DNA of 64,000 bases, from positions 83,136,014 to 83,200,013 of the forward strand of contig CAMTDV010000003.1 in NCBI GenBank assembly GCA_947069175.1, read 5' to 3'. The notes under the pieces are model-generated. The model did no database searches and was not told the DNA's origin. It saw nothing but the letters and a program-made list of their open reading frames with translations. The position numbers and the translations under genes are program-made. This document shows, piece by piece, positions 34,709 through 45,890 of the stretch; position 1 is the first letter of the stretch, and each line of letters starts with the position of its first letter. Source of the stretch: Scalesia atractyloides. Taxonomy: Eukaryota > Streptophyta > Magnoliopsida > Asterales > Asteraceae.

Positions 34709-37493
34709 TGTAACACCCTGTAAAAATCGTGTCCAATAATATAGCGACACGTGTTATATTTTTTTTTATTTTTAGTCTATTAAAGACTAACAGGGACTAA
34801 AAGCGTCAACATGCTCAAACTAAGTCTCTGAGTGATCTTCTGATGTCAACATGCATAAACCAAGCCTCTGAGTGACCATTAGTGTCAACATGCTTAAATC
34901 ATAGCCTCTGAGTGACCATTAGTGTCAACATGCTTAAATCATAGCCTCTGAGTGACCATTTGTGTCAACATGCTAAAACTTGGCCCCAGAGTGACCGTTG
35001 TGTCAACATGCCCAGCCTCTGAGTGACATCGGAGTCAACATGTTTATAATGAGCCTCTGAGTGATCTTTTACGAAGTCCTAACTCTCATATGTTCCATTT
35101 GTGGATGAGAGGGATTAAATCCGTAATTTTATAAAGTTGGACATTGGAGGAGTTAAAAGTGTCAACATGTTAATTTATACCTCTGAGCTACCTTTTAACG
35201 AACCGAGATCTCGACAATATCCAGGCATAATCACGGGTACGCCAAATATTGGCTACGGAGGGCTAAATATGCTAAAAAGGTGTTTTAGGAGGTTTTATAA
35301 GTTAAGGGGCTAAAAGTGTCAACTTTTGAAAGTGGCCTAGGGGCGCTCGCGGGGCGCGAGAGGTAAGGCCTGTGCCTCGCGCGGCCCGCCAGAGGACTGC
35401 ATCTGCAGAATTTTAACTTGGGCTCCACACAAAGTGCCAAAAATCATTTGATTCGAAACCATGGTCTTCCATACTGCTATGCCACGTTTTAGGACACTTG
35501 TAAGCTCCCTCTTACACCCCACGTAATTATGCCATTTTGACAAAAATGTAATTTTTATATAAAATAATGTTTAAACGATAATGAACATGAAAATGATTTA
35601 CCTACTGATGTAATATCATAAGTACGATTATTTGGGATATCAAATCAGATTATAAACTGAGTTTATGAACGAGTTCTTGTATTATGTCGATAAATGACGA
35701 TAACGCCCTTGTGGCTCATATAACGGTTTTAATAATACCTTTTCATATAAAATCTCTTACCTACTGATATGTTATATTAAATAACATATCTAAAACATAT
35801 AAACCTGATTTTAACATCAGTTCTCATTAAACATCGCATAATTCGTCATTTTACGACATAAGCGCCGTTTCGGCGCATAGTATGGTTTTAAACCATATAT
35901 ATCAACCAAGACTTGTTACCTACTGATTTTGAAAATTATTTTAAATATTTTTACAAAAGGTTTATGATATGAACTCAGAATCCCAAATAATTAAAAAAAC
36001 TATGTGTAAAACGACCAAAATAACCCTTCGGTGCATAGTTTGGTCATAATAGATAAATTACACATATAATATATATCCTACTGATATTATATCATAAACT
36101 AAACATTTTTCCAGAATACTTATCATTATAACATTAAAATATATTCAAGTTCCTTTTATAAGGTATGAAATTACCAAAATGCCCTTATGAGGCATAATTC
36201 GTTGTAAAACCTTAACGGGTGTATAAGTTGATATCCTACTGATATTACAACTTATTTAAAGTATAATGGCATATAGAACTTGTCCATGACTTATCCGGTT
36301 ACCCGATATCGCTGATATGCGTACGATTAAGTATATGTAACTAGTTTACGATTATTAACCAAAACGGGTTTAACCTTGTCATTTAAGTCTCAAAATCCAG
36401 AATGTTTATGGTTTACCCATATTATACAAGTCAAAGTACTTGTTGGGTTTAAACTACATTCTATCTGGTCTTCGCTTAATCTAGCGTATTTTGCCATTAT
36501 TGATCATGTACGCTAGTCGGTCTAAGTCTATGACTTATATAAGACTGTTAGCATTTAATTGGTTAGGTTATGCCATAATCCAGACTAGAGCCTTCCGGTA
36601 AATGCTATCTATACTTAGTTCATTTTGGATACGACTGAGATCTTAAATCTTGCATATTAAAATCATGACTAGCTCAGGTAAATACTCTCGACTTAGTTCC
36701 ACTATACGGGCTTGGGTTACGGTAGACTATTACCGCTTGGTCGGATATGAGATCAATCGAATGCCAGATTGTGGCTAGTAAATCCGCATATTCTGTTTTA
36801 ATCAGTTTTATTTGATAACTTAAACATCGGTGGTTAACTACCGTGTCCTGGATATCCTCGGCTCATTACATTAGATAATGGCCATGACCTTAGCGCGGGG
36901 TGTAGGCATACACCTGACAGACGCTCAAATGCATTTACCCACAAAGTTGAGGATAACTCCTTCGTGAGTTCTTAAGTGGTGTGTACGTTAATCATGTCTC
37001 GGTTTTCGCACTGGGCCCTGTATGTATGGGCAAACATGTGAATCTGTTAACAAGGTTACAAAGTAACTTTCCCATGTTATAAAAGATTGTGTGCCATGTG
37101 CACTTAAAATCATTTTCAAATGTTTTCAAAATGTGTCAGTTGGGTGTATTTACCAGCGAAAACTGACGTATTTTCAAAAGACTAAGCTTGCAGGTACAAT
37201 ACAAAATAGGCTGGAAGCTACTCGGTAGTGATAAGAGGATCTTGCAAATCCTAGATCTGCCCTAAAATCTATTATACACTTTTGTACATTTTACGATCCG
37301 CCTGTGGATCTTCTATTATAAGGCGTCTGTATATTATTTTGTACTTTGAACATTTGATTTGTAATAGTAGTTTTATTCCAAGACTTCTGATGTGCTGTGT
37401 TTAATTGACTATGATGATACCAACTTACGTCATGATATTCCCCAACCGGGCCCACCGGGGTTTGGATTGGCTGTGGAAAGCCGGGTTGTGACA
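34709..37493 (+). repeat. 3' LTR of element B, with internal deletion
   Basis: 2785 bp. Very similar to 24349-27816 but lacking about 710 bp, equivalent to 25141-25850. The junction is at about 35520-35522 (CTTACACCCC joined to ACGTAATTAT). The lost part includes the TATA box. Confidence 0.9.
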
Positions 37494-38482
37494 GTTAGAT
37501 ATAATATAGTTAATGCTTTGCTTTTATATATCGATATATTGGATAGATTATACAATTTTTTTAACGGCTAACGAATACTATACACGCCTGGTCATTTGCG
37601 CAAACTCATTGGCTAGAGGCCACCCACGCCCTATGTACGCAGACAGCGCTGGTGACCAGGCCAACCCACCATTCAAGAGGAAATCCGTCGCCTGAAGGTC
37701 CACATTGGAATGTCATGAGAGGTTACCTCATCCCAAACCAATTGATTTAGGAAAAGAGAAAATCACCAAATCATTCATTTTGGGCTAGGGGAGTAACAAA
37801 ATAGTCATGGATTTTTTGTAAATTACCGATCAATCAAGAGGCACTGACATGTTATGGTCCGAAACCATTGCATGGTATGAGACTTGTCTCATATCAGTTG
37901 TATGAGCAATTAATATAGGGTTTAATACCAAATGGGCTCTCTCACCACCAGACTAGTTTTTTGGGTTGAATTCTCTTGTTTGATATGTAACACGACATGT
38001 ATTATTAGAAGCAACAAATTTTAATATGATCAATGCAGCACATTGTATCACCTTGGTGCTAACGGATTTCAATTTGGTGTTACTGATTATATATTAGATC
38101 CCATTGGCTCAACATATCCTTTTCTTTGCGATGAAATTTTACTCAATGGAGCGTAAGAACGAAAGACGCAACAAATACCGTTACGTGCCTTGCGGTATAT
38201 GGTGTTAACACGTGATGACGTATTATTGGTTAACATTATGGAAAGAAGAAAGTGATAAGTCAAATAAATATTTTATATTTCTAAAAACTCATTGATTATG
38301 TATTATGTTGATTTCCCCTTCTTAAATTTATCTCATTCATGAATACATACTTTTCCTTAAATGACTAAACTTACAAGAGATTGCACCCATGACCTCCATG
38401 AAGACATATAATTAAGTTTAGCTGGTAATTATCATCGTTATTTTACTATAAATATTAACTATTGGTTCTCATTCTTCCACAG
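37494..38482 (+). other. Remainder of the UGT intron (with GTTAG duplication at its start)
   Basis: About 985 bp. The first five bases are the right GTTAG. It ends in TTCTCATTCTTCCACAG, a good polypyrimidine tract and acceptor. A more GC-rich stretch at about 37580-37700 opens a 60-codon frame of unknown origin, probably an inserted fragment; no family recognised. Confidence 0.6.
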
Positions 38483-38640
38483 GTGAAAAACAAGAAAATA
38501 TGGTGCATAGGCCCGGTTTCGCTTTGCAACAAAGACAGCCAGGACCTAGCCGAGAGAGGGAACAAGGTGGCTATAAACGAACTCAACTGCTTAAAATGGC
38601 TCGACGAAAGGGAACTAGGGTCCATGTTGTACGTCTGTTT

Positions 38641-39384
38641 ATGAAAATCTCTCATCTTTGATTCGAGATGTTACTAAAACAGTTAGGATAGAATGTAACA
38701 AGCCATTGTAGATCAATACTCATTTTGTCGTCATTAGTTTGGGTGTTCTATACCAATGAATAATATGTTTGATAAATAAATATTATTTATTTATGAAATG
38801 GATCTAATTTTTACATTAGTATTTTAGTTAAGTTACTTTTTTAAACGTTTTATTTTAACTAGTAAAATACCCCGCGCTATGCGGCAGGAATTCAATCGGT
38901 AGCACTTAGTGTAGCATAGCAATCGCAAGAAAAAACCTAAAAAGGAAAAAAATGTGATATATCCAATAGGATGTCGCTGATTCAAAACTATAAAACGAAT
39001 ATCATTAACAGTTTTGATAGTACATGTATCAGTAGCAATGTTGTTCAATCAGAATCGCTAATAACCCAAAACTTTAAACGTATTTATAACAAAATTTTGG
39101 AAGTTTTAAAATTAATGTATGTGAATTATTATATATAATTAATAGACAGTCTATCAAATTTTAAAAATTTAACGTCATATAAATAAATTTACCTTGTATG
39201 TTTAATCCATAGAGTATTTAAACTTTAGTACTCTATTAACTACAAATTTGACATGTATGAATTATTTTGTTTATTTATTTACGCTATAAATTCTAATTGC
39301 AGTTGATTTTGAGTTTGGGGAGTTTGAGAAGTGTGATGGGTGCTTGAAGTTCTATCTTTGAAATTAAAATACCAAAGTAACAAA
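38641..39384. other. Spacer after the UGT remnant
   Basis: AT-rich. The only notable piece is TACCCCGCGCTATGCGGC (about 38868-38885), a small GC hairpin like those in some plant Helitron-related repeats. No second end was found. The missing half of the UGT is not here. Confidence 0.4.
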
Positions 39385-40203
39385 TTACAAACAAGTGGCA
39401 GGTAAACGGGCAACAAGCTGCGCCGCAACCCCCTTTTGAATTGCAAAACCAATCCTACTAAAGACGAAACGGCCCTTAAAGGTTGAAAGATTACTATTCA
39501 CAACCTGTTGGACCCTGTTTAGAAATTCCACAGCCTCTGGGGTTAGGGACCCAAATGTATCAAAAGCGAATGGGATAAACACGTGTTGATTCTCTAAACA
39601 AGCATTCTCGTGTTTAGCGACCTTGCCTGATTCCGCCTTTAACGCAGCCTGGCCAGCAACAAACCCATTATCCCTGAGTCCAACAAGAGGGGACACCCCT
39701 GTAAGGTCCACACAAGCGTGTTTTCCCCTAGCCCACCCAAACACAAGAATATCAGTTGGCCGAAGAGTAGACCTCCCGTCGAGCGGATCCGTCAGAAAGT
39801 TTACCGGAGCCTCCTTTTTCGCCGAAATCCCTGCCCGCTTTAGAACATCATAGAGAATATCCCTTACCAAATCATGTCGGTATTTAAAACCAGGTAACTC
39901 CTTACAATGGACCGCATGTTCGCCGAAAGTATCTAAACAAGCCTTGCGACAAACTGGGCAGGGCTCATCAACCGGAAACAGAGGGATCATTAGTCGGTAC
40001 TTAAGAATTGCCCGGTATTCCACTGCTGACATGTGTTGGCCTAGTCCTTCAATGGGGATAACTGTCAGAAAATCATGAGAATGAGGTGCCTGGAGACAAT
40101 CAAACACAGCTTTCTGACAAGGGGATAGACTAAACTTCTCTCCTAAACGCTTGAAGTTGTCTTGTGAAATAACCCTCAAAATAAAACAAAATGATAGAGA
40201 CAT
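39385..40203 (-). CDS. Fragment of non-LTR retrotransposon-type protein (endonuclease-like end), 272 codons
   Basis: An uninterrupted frame. It has a zinc-finger-like CPVCRKACLDTFGEHAVHC (residues 82-100: C82, C85, H96 and C100), then RPTDILVFGW (D151) and ACVDLTGVS (D166), then a conserved FIPFAFDTFGSLTPEA segment. I recognise the family as a widespread plant protein, often labelled reverse-transcriptase-like or 'auxilin-like' in databases. A CCHC finger followed by RPxD...VDLT resembles the restriction-like endonuclease end of R2-type non-LTR elements; this is inference. The reverse transcriptase expected upstream is missing and no poly(A) tail is clear, so this is a 5'-truncated fragment whose first codons may not be native. 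Confidence 0.6.
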   Translation of the reverse strand: MSLSFCFILRVISQDNFKRLGEKFSLSPCQKAVFDCLQAPHSHDFLTVIPIEGLGQHMSAVEYRAILKYRLMIPLFPVDEPCPVCRKACLDTFGEHAVHCKELPGFKYRHDLVRDILYDVLKRAGISAKKEAPVNFLTDPLDGRSTLRPTDILVFGWARGKHACVDLTGVSPLVGLRDNGFVAGQAALKAESGKVAKHENACLENQHVFIPFAFDTFGSLTPEAVEFLNRVQQVVNSNLSTFKGRFVFSRIGFAIQKGVAAQLVARLPATCL

Positions 40204-40331
40204 ATGGACTAGTGTGAATCAACAAAATTGAATAATAATTTTCCCTCACAAAACAAATTTGCAAATTAATATAGAGGAAATAATATGATTAAAATATAAA
40301 ATTAAAAAAAAATGTGTGATGCGTATATATA

Positions 40332-41182
40332 TAGGGTAGGGTTCTAGAGTGAATATTAGGTTGAGAGTGAACTCTGTGAACTAATCTAAGCTATTGGATT
40401 ATATCATCTAGAGATTTTTAAACAATGGCAAGATTGTAATTATAATGTTGTAACTTCCCTTTAAATTAATTGACAGAAGGGTATTTGCGTCTTTCGTAAA
40501 TTGCATTTATTAAATGATATAATCAAAGTTTCTAAAATCTTGCTAGTTTCCGTATATACAAGATACACAGTTGTTAGTGTTTACACATGTGTATAGTCTT
40601 GATAGTATCAGTTTATACAAAATATACAGATGTTAGTTTATACACATGTGCACAGTCTCGATAGTATCAATTTATACAAGATACACAGATGTTAGTTTAT
40701 ACACATGTGTACAGTCTCGCTAACTATCAATTTATACAATATACACCGCTGTTAGTTTATGCACATGTGTACAGTCTCGCTAACTATCAGTTTATACAAG
40801 ATACATAGTTTTTAGTTTATACAGATGTGTACAGACTTTTGATACATCTGTGTATTTTGTAGTCCACGACCTAGTTCCGTTAGGATTTTCATATACGGAT
40901 TGAATCCGGGAGGGACAATTGGTGTCCAGTACCTAGTTCCGTTAGGAGTTTCATATACGTTATTAGCAACTGATTCTACACGAGTTTAAAATAATGGAGA
41001 AGTAACTAAACTGAGAGAGAGAGAGAGAGAATTAATAGATGGGAAAATTAAGGGATTTTAATTAAGAGAGAGAGAGAGAGAGCTAATGCCAATCTTACCC
41101 TTTTAATCTAAAAAATAACAATGGTCAAGATTAGTTCACTAAGTTCATTTTCAAGAAGTTGTTCATAAATGATCCTAAACCT
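40332..41182. mobile_element. TA-flanked MITE, copy 3 (different family), with internal tandem repeats
   Basis: The left end (GGGTTCTAGAGTGAATATTA...GTGAACTAATCT) pairs with the right end (AGATTAGTTCACTAAGTTCA...GATCCTAAACC). TATATATA flanks both sides. Inside, about 40540-40860, five units of about 60 bp contain TTTATACACATGTGTACAGT. Two GA microsatellites lie near 41015 and 41065. Confidence 0.65.
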
Positions 41183-41205
41183 ATATATATATATATATAT
41201 ATATA

Positions 41206-41672
41206 GTAGAGAGTTTAAATGAGAAGAATTTTTTTTTAAAAATAAAAAGAATAACTTTTAAACCAATAGAAATTCTCCATTTACTTCGTTTAATGTGTGT
41301 ATTTAATATTATGAAAAAGGGCATATAGGTAAATCTATAATTGTCATTAATTAGCTAATTAATTAAACTTGTAACTCATTTTTTTAATATATTTTTTCAA
41401 GATAAAATAATTTATGGCGAAGGACAATTTTCGACATGTGTAGGATAAATTTTGAAATGTGTAGGGTATTTTTACATGTGTGTAGGGTAAATTCCGATAA
41501 GTGTAAGATATATGTAGGATACATTTCGAAATGTGTAAGATATAATGTTTTTGTTTTATTAATGAGAGATAACAAAATTAATGAGAGGAGTTATAAACTA
41601 TTTAATGTTTTACCATTATGTCATTTCTTCTTTTTATTCTCACTTTAAATTTCTTTTCAAATGAACCTTCCC
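41206..41672. mobile_element. TA-flanked MITE, copy 4
   Basis: Left end GAGAGTTTAAATGAGAAGAA and right end (complement GGGAAGGTTCATTTGAAAAG) form an imperfect inverted repeat. It is separated from copy 3 by a TA run only. Internal ACATGTGTAGG repeats recall copies 1-3. No coding capacity. Confidence 0.6.
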
Positions 41673-42144
41673 TTATATATATGAAGGGGTTAACCAAACT
41701 CACTGTTAAATTGTTATTAACTTAGCTGAATGCTAGAGTTTGCTGTCCTTAGTTGCAACCCTCACAAGATTAAAGTAAAGTATATTCATTTTCTTGCTAA
41801 AGCTATCAACATTTGTTGGTGTGATATTATAAAATGCTCTCTTTCTTATCTTGATGTAATAAAAATATAAGGGTTAAGTTATATATAAGACAATATTAGC
41901 GTACAAAATGTAGAGGACAATCTCATGATGACACGTGTCATTTTTAATTTAAAGGTGAAAGGGTATTATGGTCTTTTTTTGTGATCTAATTTACCATAAT
42001 TTTTAAATGGCTATAACTTTTTGATATGATAATATATGTTTTTTTTAAATTATACTGTATTAACGAGGATTCATTCTTTATAATTTGAGTTGTCTATTGC
42101 TATAGTTTTCTTAATAAAAAAATTTATTCTACAAGCTATAATTT
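41673..42144. other. Spacer between MITEs and UGT copy 2
   Basis: AT-rich DNA with no recognised gene or transposon end. Confidence 0.4.
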
Positions 42145-42341
42145 GGTTTTCTACAAACCCTAGCGAGAACAACATAATAAACTTCTACGTAATGCATGGG
42201 AGATAATCAAAGTAGTTACCGGGAGAGAGAAACTATGCCAATCATGTAACTGTCTTATATATCACATTCAACACATCATAGTAACTGTATTATGTAATTC
42301 TTATAGTTCTCAACATATTCTTCGGGGAAAATTATGAAAAT
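42145..42341 (+). promoter_or_regulatory. Upstream region of UGT copy 2, distal part
   Basis: Homologous to 5428-5610 (GGTTTTCTACAAA, GCGAGAACAACATAATAAAC, ATGCATGGGAGAT). It is cut from its continuation at 63320 by element D. The last five bases, AAAAT (42337-42341), are the left target duplication of D. Confidence 0.7.
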
Positions 42342-45031
42342 TGTGACATCCCGGTTTTTCAGATATCTTAAACGCACTACTTCACGTTATTCATTCCTGC
42401 GCTAATTTGATTCGGAGAATTTAAATTACACGCTCGCAATAACTACACTAACTTTGTGAACTCATCGAGTGAATTACGTGCTATGTGTTATTAGACGTTT
42501 GTAAGTTTTGTGAATTATTATATCATGTTTTGATTTCGCGATTATTAGTTTATAAAAAAAATATATTAAATAAATAGCCGAACCGAACCGAGCCGCGAAA
42601 CGTGTCGACCTCACTTCCTTGCGGCCCAAGGAACTAACTTAAACTTGAGGCCCAAGTTAATGACCCAAACCACCCCCCTTTGTGGCCGCAAGCCCACCCC
42701 CACCCCCTTTCTTTTTCTTTCCTTTGTTTTTTATAAATGAGGCATGCATGGGTTATGTTTAAAAAAAAAAAAACTACAAACACAAACCCTAGCTCAAGGA
42801 AACCGACGGCAGCCCCCCCCCCTCTCGATCGCACAAGCCTTCAACCCGGATTGATTCCAATCTCGTTCCCGGTTCGCTAATCTTCATCGTATCAAGGTTA
42901 GGATTTTAATTGTTTTGCAAATCACATTAGGGTTTGTGAAATCTTGATCATGATTGTATGTATTATTTGAATCATTGTTATGAAAGGTGTTATGATTTAT
43001 GTTTAGTTCGGTTGATTGTGCGAGTTTTTGCGATTGTGATGCTTGGATGAATACAAAAATCATAGGCTGCGTTTTTGTGATAAAATCATATCATATGATT
43101 AGGGTTTGCATGGGTATTGATGTACATAATGATATATGACAAATAAACTTGTTCTTGATCATTGTTAATTAGAGTCTTGATCGTTTAAGCGTGTTCTATT
43201 GCGATGAAAGTCGAAAACAGGTTGCTGAATGGTATTTACAGCCAACTTCAATTGGCTGTAACCTGGTCATTATTTATCGAAAAGTGGATTTTCTGAAGCC
43301 TAAAACGTATATTTTTGAAAAAGGCTTCTAATGGCGCTTGATTCATATTTTTCTGAGGTCGTTTGATATTTTTAAGTGGTCATTTAAGTGCAGTAACTGA
43401 AGCTGTGTAAATTCTGAAAATTTGTTAGTTATTTATCGAGTTAGATCTCATAATCTGTAGAGGGTTGGGTCACGAAATTTGTACAGCAACTGGAGACGGG
43501 AATTTCCGGGAAACTCCCACTAGAAGTGTTAATTGGATGAACGATGAATTTTAAATAATTTCTCCCGTGGACTGCAGTCAGAAAGCGACGAATTTGACTG
43601 CAGCCTAGTATATAAATGTTTATGAATAATTGGTAAAGTGTTAGGACTTGAAAATTTTACATAAAATTCTACAATTTAGTTGACACATTCTGTAAAAAAA
43701 TTGGAATTTTTAGAACGTTGGAACTATTTTATAAAAATCCTCGAAAACAGCCTAGTTATGAGCGTACAAGCTGAAACTTGATAACTTGCGTATGTGTGTA
43801 CCAAAGTGTTGTATGAGTTGATTTGTGTTTATGACAAGTTGGTTTGATCACTATTTTGGTATGATGATACTTTGCATGCATGATTGTGTTTTCGAATTTG
43901 TTATTATGTGTGCCGCATTGTGTGTTAGTTATGCGTAGGGTTTGTATCAGTGTGTTCACACACTAACTTTAAATCGATTGACATGTTAGGACGCAATTTG
44001 CGGTCCCATCATTTGCTACTTCTGTGTTACACTAACCGAGTAATTAAAGGTGAGTTCACGGCCCCTATTTTATCCGGTTTTAAACAATACGGGGAGAAAC
44101 ATGTATACATTCTATAACTCTATCTTTTTACGTTATGCGAAATTAACGTCGTTAAACTACTCGGTAATTAAGTTAATGTTAATGTACGTTATGGTCACTA
44201 AGCAGCTATATCACGGAAGTCCTCGACAAACTCTCGGATCGTTAGTATTGGGTTAGATAGCGGGGAAATTATAAGTAGTACTACTGGGCTCGACAAGTCC
44301 CACCCGAGCTAGTCGCGCTAGCCGACCGGGTATGGTCAACGGGTGAATAATTTGGCCTAACTTTCGCCATGGTCAGTGATAGGCCTGGCAACACGGAGGC
44401 ACAACAGTCAGCTTCGATCACGAACACTTATGTGACGTAACTTTAGGCTCGCTACCTACATGTTAACATTGAACTTAATTACGAACCGACATCATTATTA
44501 TTCCGGGTTAGGAATAATGGAACCAACATTATTATTCCGGGTTAGGAATAATGGAACTAAATCGTTATCCCGGGTTAGGGATAACGGGGGAAACAAACTT
44601 TTAACCGAACTGATGAACTTATAAAAACCTGTGAACTCACTCTTCTTTAATGTTGACACTTGTTTCTTTACATGTTTCTCAGGACGCTAGGAGAGCTAGG
44701 TGCACTCACTTGCATTGACCAAGACATATTTTTATCGAGTCTCATTTACAAATATTGTTTGGAATTTTTGGGTTTTTGGCGTTTATGTTGGCGCCCTATA
44801 CTTTACTTTACTTACTTTAACGCTTCCGCGCAACTTAGAAACTAATGCTTCCGCTAAACTTTGAAACTAAACTAAGACAAATTGAAAATAATTATGAACG
44901 GGTAAACAAATGTTTTTGGAAAACGTTTAAATAAATCCTATAGAGTCGTTCGATATTACTAGTGTCTCAGATTCTGGTTTGTTCACACGCCTCGCGGTAA
45001 AACCCCGCAAGTGGAAATTGAGGGTGTGACA
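42342..45031 (+). repeat. 5' LTR of element D
   Basis: 2690 bp. TATA box TATAAAT at 42732-42738. A 9-bp hairpin TACAGCCAA/TTGGCTGTA lies near 43238-43262. Three consecutive hairpins lie at 44490-44590. Open frames of 60-70 codons recur in both LTRs and are not genes. Confidence 0.93.
44488..44590 (+). repeat. Three tandem hairpins in LTR D
   Basis: Two copies of ATTATTCC-GGGTTA-GGAATAAT and one of CGTTATCC-CGGGTTAG-GGATAACG. The loop is constant while stem pairs change together. Confidence 0.8.
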
Positions 45032-45033
45032 GA

Positions 45034-45047
45034 TTGGTATCAGAGCC
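45034..45047 (+). other. Primer-binding site of element D
   Basis: TTGGTATCAGAGCC, complementary to the initiator methionine tRNA, two bases after the LTR. Confidence 0.9.
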
Positions 45048-45810
45048 TCTAGCTATAGAGAACCAGGTTTGCATTAAAAGTAGACCTAAACTATAGCTGA
45101 TTACACGACACTAGACTTAGTTGGCACCGAACTGTGATATCTTGTTATGTGTTGTACTACAACTGTGTTATGTAAGATATAAATGTATATTGTGATGAAC
45201 GCAACTCGTAACTGACTACACAACCCAACAGGCAATGTCATCATCATCATCCGACAAACCTCTACAACCAAGGGCGCCGGGGAAGGCACCTATGGTCGAA
45301 CCCTCACCACCTCATGGCGTGGAGACACGCTCAGCTGCTAGGAAAAGACTCGCTCTAGGAGAGGAGTCGTCCTCCCGTCCGACCACCGCTATACCGGTCG
45401 AACTGGTCAACTCGTTAGAAGTAGGGGACGGCCTACTTAGGGATATGATAAGGAAACAACAGGAACAACTAGAGAGAATGCAGGAAACTATCAAAGCACA
45501 GGGATGGATGATACGTCAACTAACGGGTAAGACTGGAGAGCTCGAGGAAGAGCAATATGAGAATAAGATAGCTCGCAACATTTTAGCTAAAGATCTTCGT
45601 GCTGAGCAGCTGAGGGCTGACTGTAACATCCGTAAAAAACCGGATTTACCAAACCCGCTCCGTTTAATAACCGAACAATCAGTTTAAAATTCCGTGGCGT
45701 ATTTAATGCCCAAAATAATTTTAAACAATACATAATTAATAAGTATATTGGAATATATAATTTATTTTTGAAAAAGTATTAAAATTTGTGGTTTAAAAAA
45801 AAGAAGGCTG

Positions 45811-45890
45811 CCGGGTTTCGAACCCGGGTCAGCCGAGTCAATCTGGTCAACAAAGCTTTAACACACACGCGCTCAACCACTGCGCCACTT
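45811..45890 (-). ncRNA. tRNA-like sequence in LTR C, minus strand
   Basis: The complement has a perfect T arm (CCGGG-TTCGAAA-CCCGG, 45811-45827) and a D arm (GCGC-AGTGGTTGA-GCGC, about 45869-45885), matching A and B boxes. The two are separated by a long variable part. No acceptor stem pairs, so it is tRNA-derived rather than a tRNA gene. It recurs in the right LTR near 52877-52957. Confidence 0.6.

Larger units (their letters stand above)
23798..37493 (+). mobile_element. Element B: old Ty3/gypsy retrotransposon
   Basis: 13.7 kb bounded by GTTAG duplications: left LTR region 23798-27816 (with a duplicated first part), primer site, an extra proline-rich ORF, a 40-bp minisatellite, gag, protease, reverse transcriptase, RNase H, integrase, purine tract, and right LTR 34709-37493. 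The C-terminal integrase tail with a chromodomain-like IPIVKVKWDAFRGPEYIWE suggests the chromovirus branch (Tekay/Del-like, by inference). Stops, frameshifts and diverged LTRs mark it as old and inactive. Confidence 0.9.
23430..38640 (+). pseudogene. UDP-glycosyltransferase (UGT73-like) pseudogene, copy 1
   Basis: ATG 23430 gives MVTPPTDLHF, then about 100 residues expected in the family are missing. The frame shifts and sequence resumes with WTTDVALWLNISRLMFHG, then VVLPGLPDRVEVTKPQIT (to about 23660). A second shift leads to HYAEAEKATYGIVAHSFGEL and EPEYVKGYAK, ending exon 1 at 23790. GT at 23791 and AG at 38482 bound the intron. Exon 2 (38483-38640) reads KKIWCIGPVSLCNKD and LKWLDERELGSMLYVC, then stops. 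The C-terminal half with the UDP-sugar-binding PSPG box is absent. UGT73 enzymes glycosylate small molecules in the cytosol. This copy cannot be functional. Element B lies inside its intron and the MULE inside its upstream region. Confidence 0.85.

Noticed and set aside
38868..38885. Helitron terminus
   Set aside because: A GC hairpin alone, without a CTAG-type 3' end or helicase sequence, is insufficient.
42634..42834. Minus-strand frame of 66 codons in LTR D
   Set aside because: A reading of poly-pyrimidine DNA, not conserved as a frame in the right LTR.
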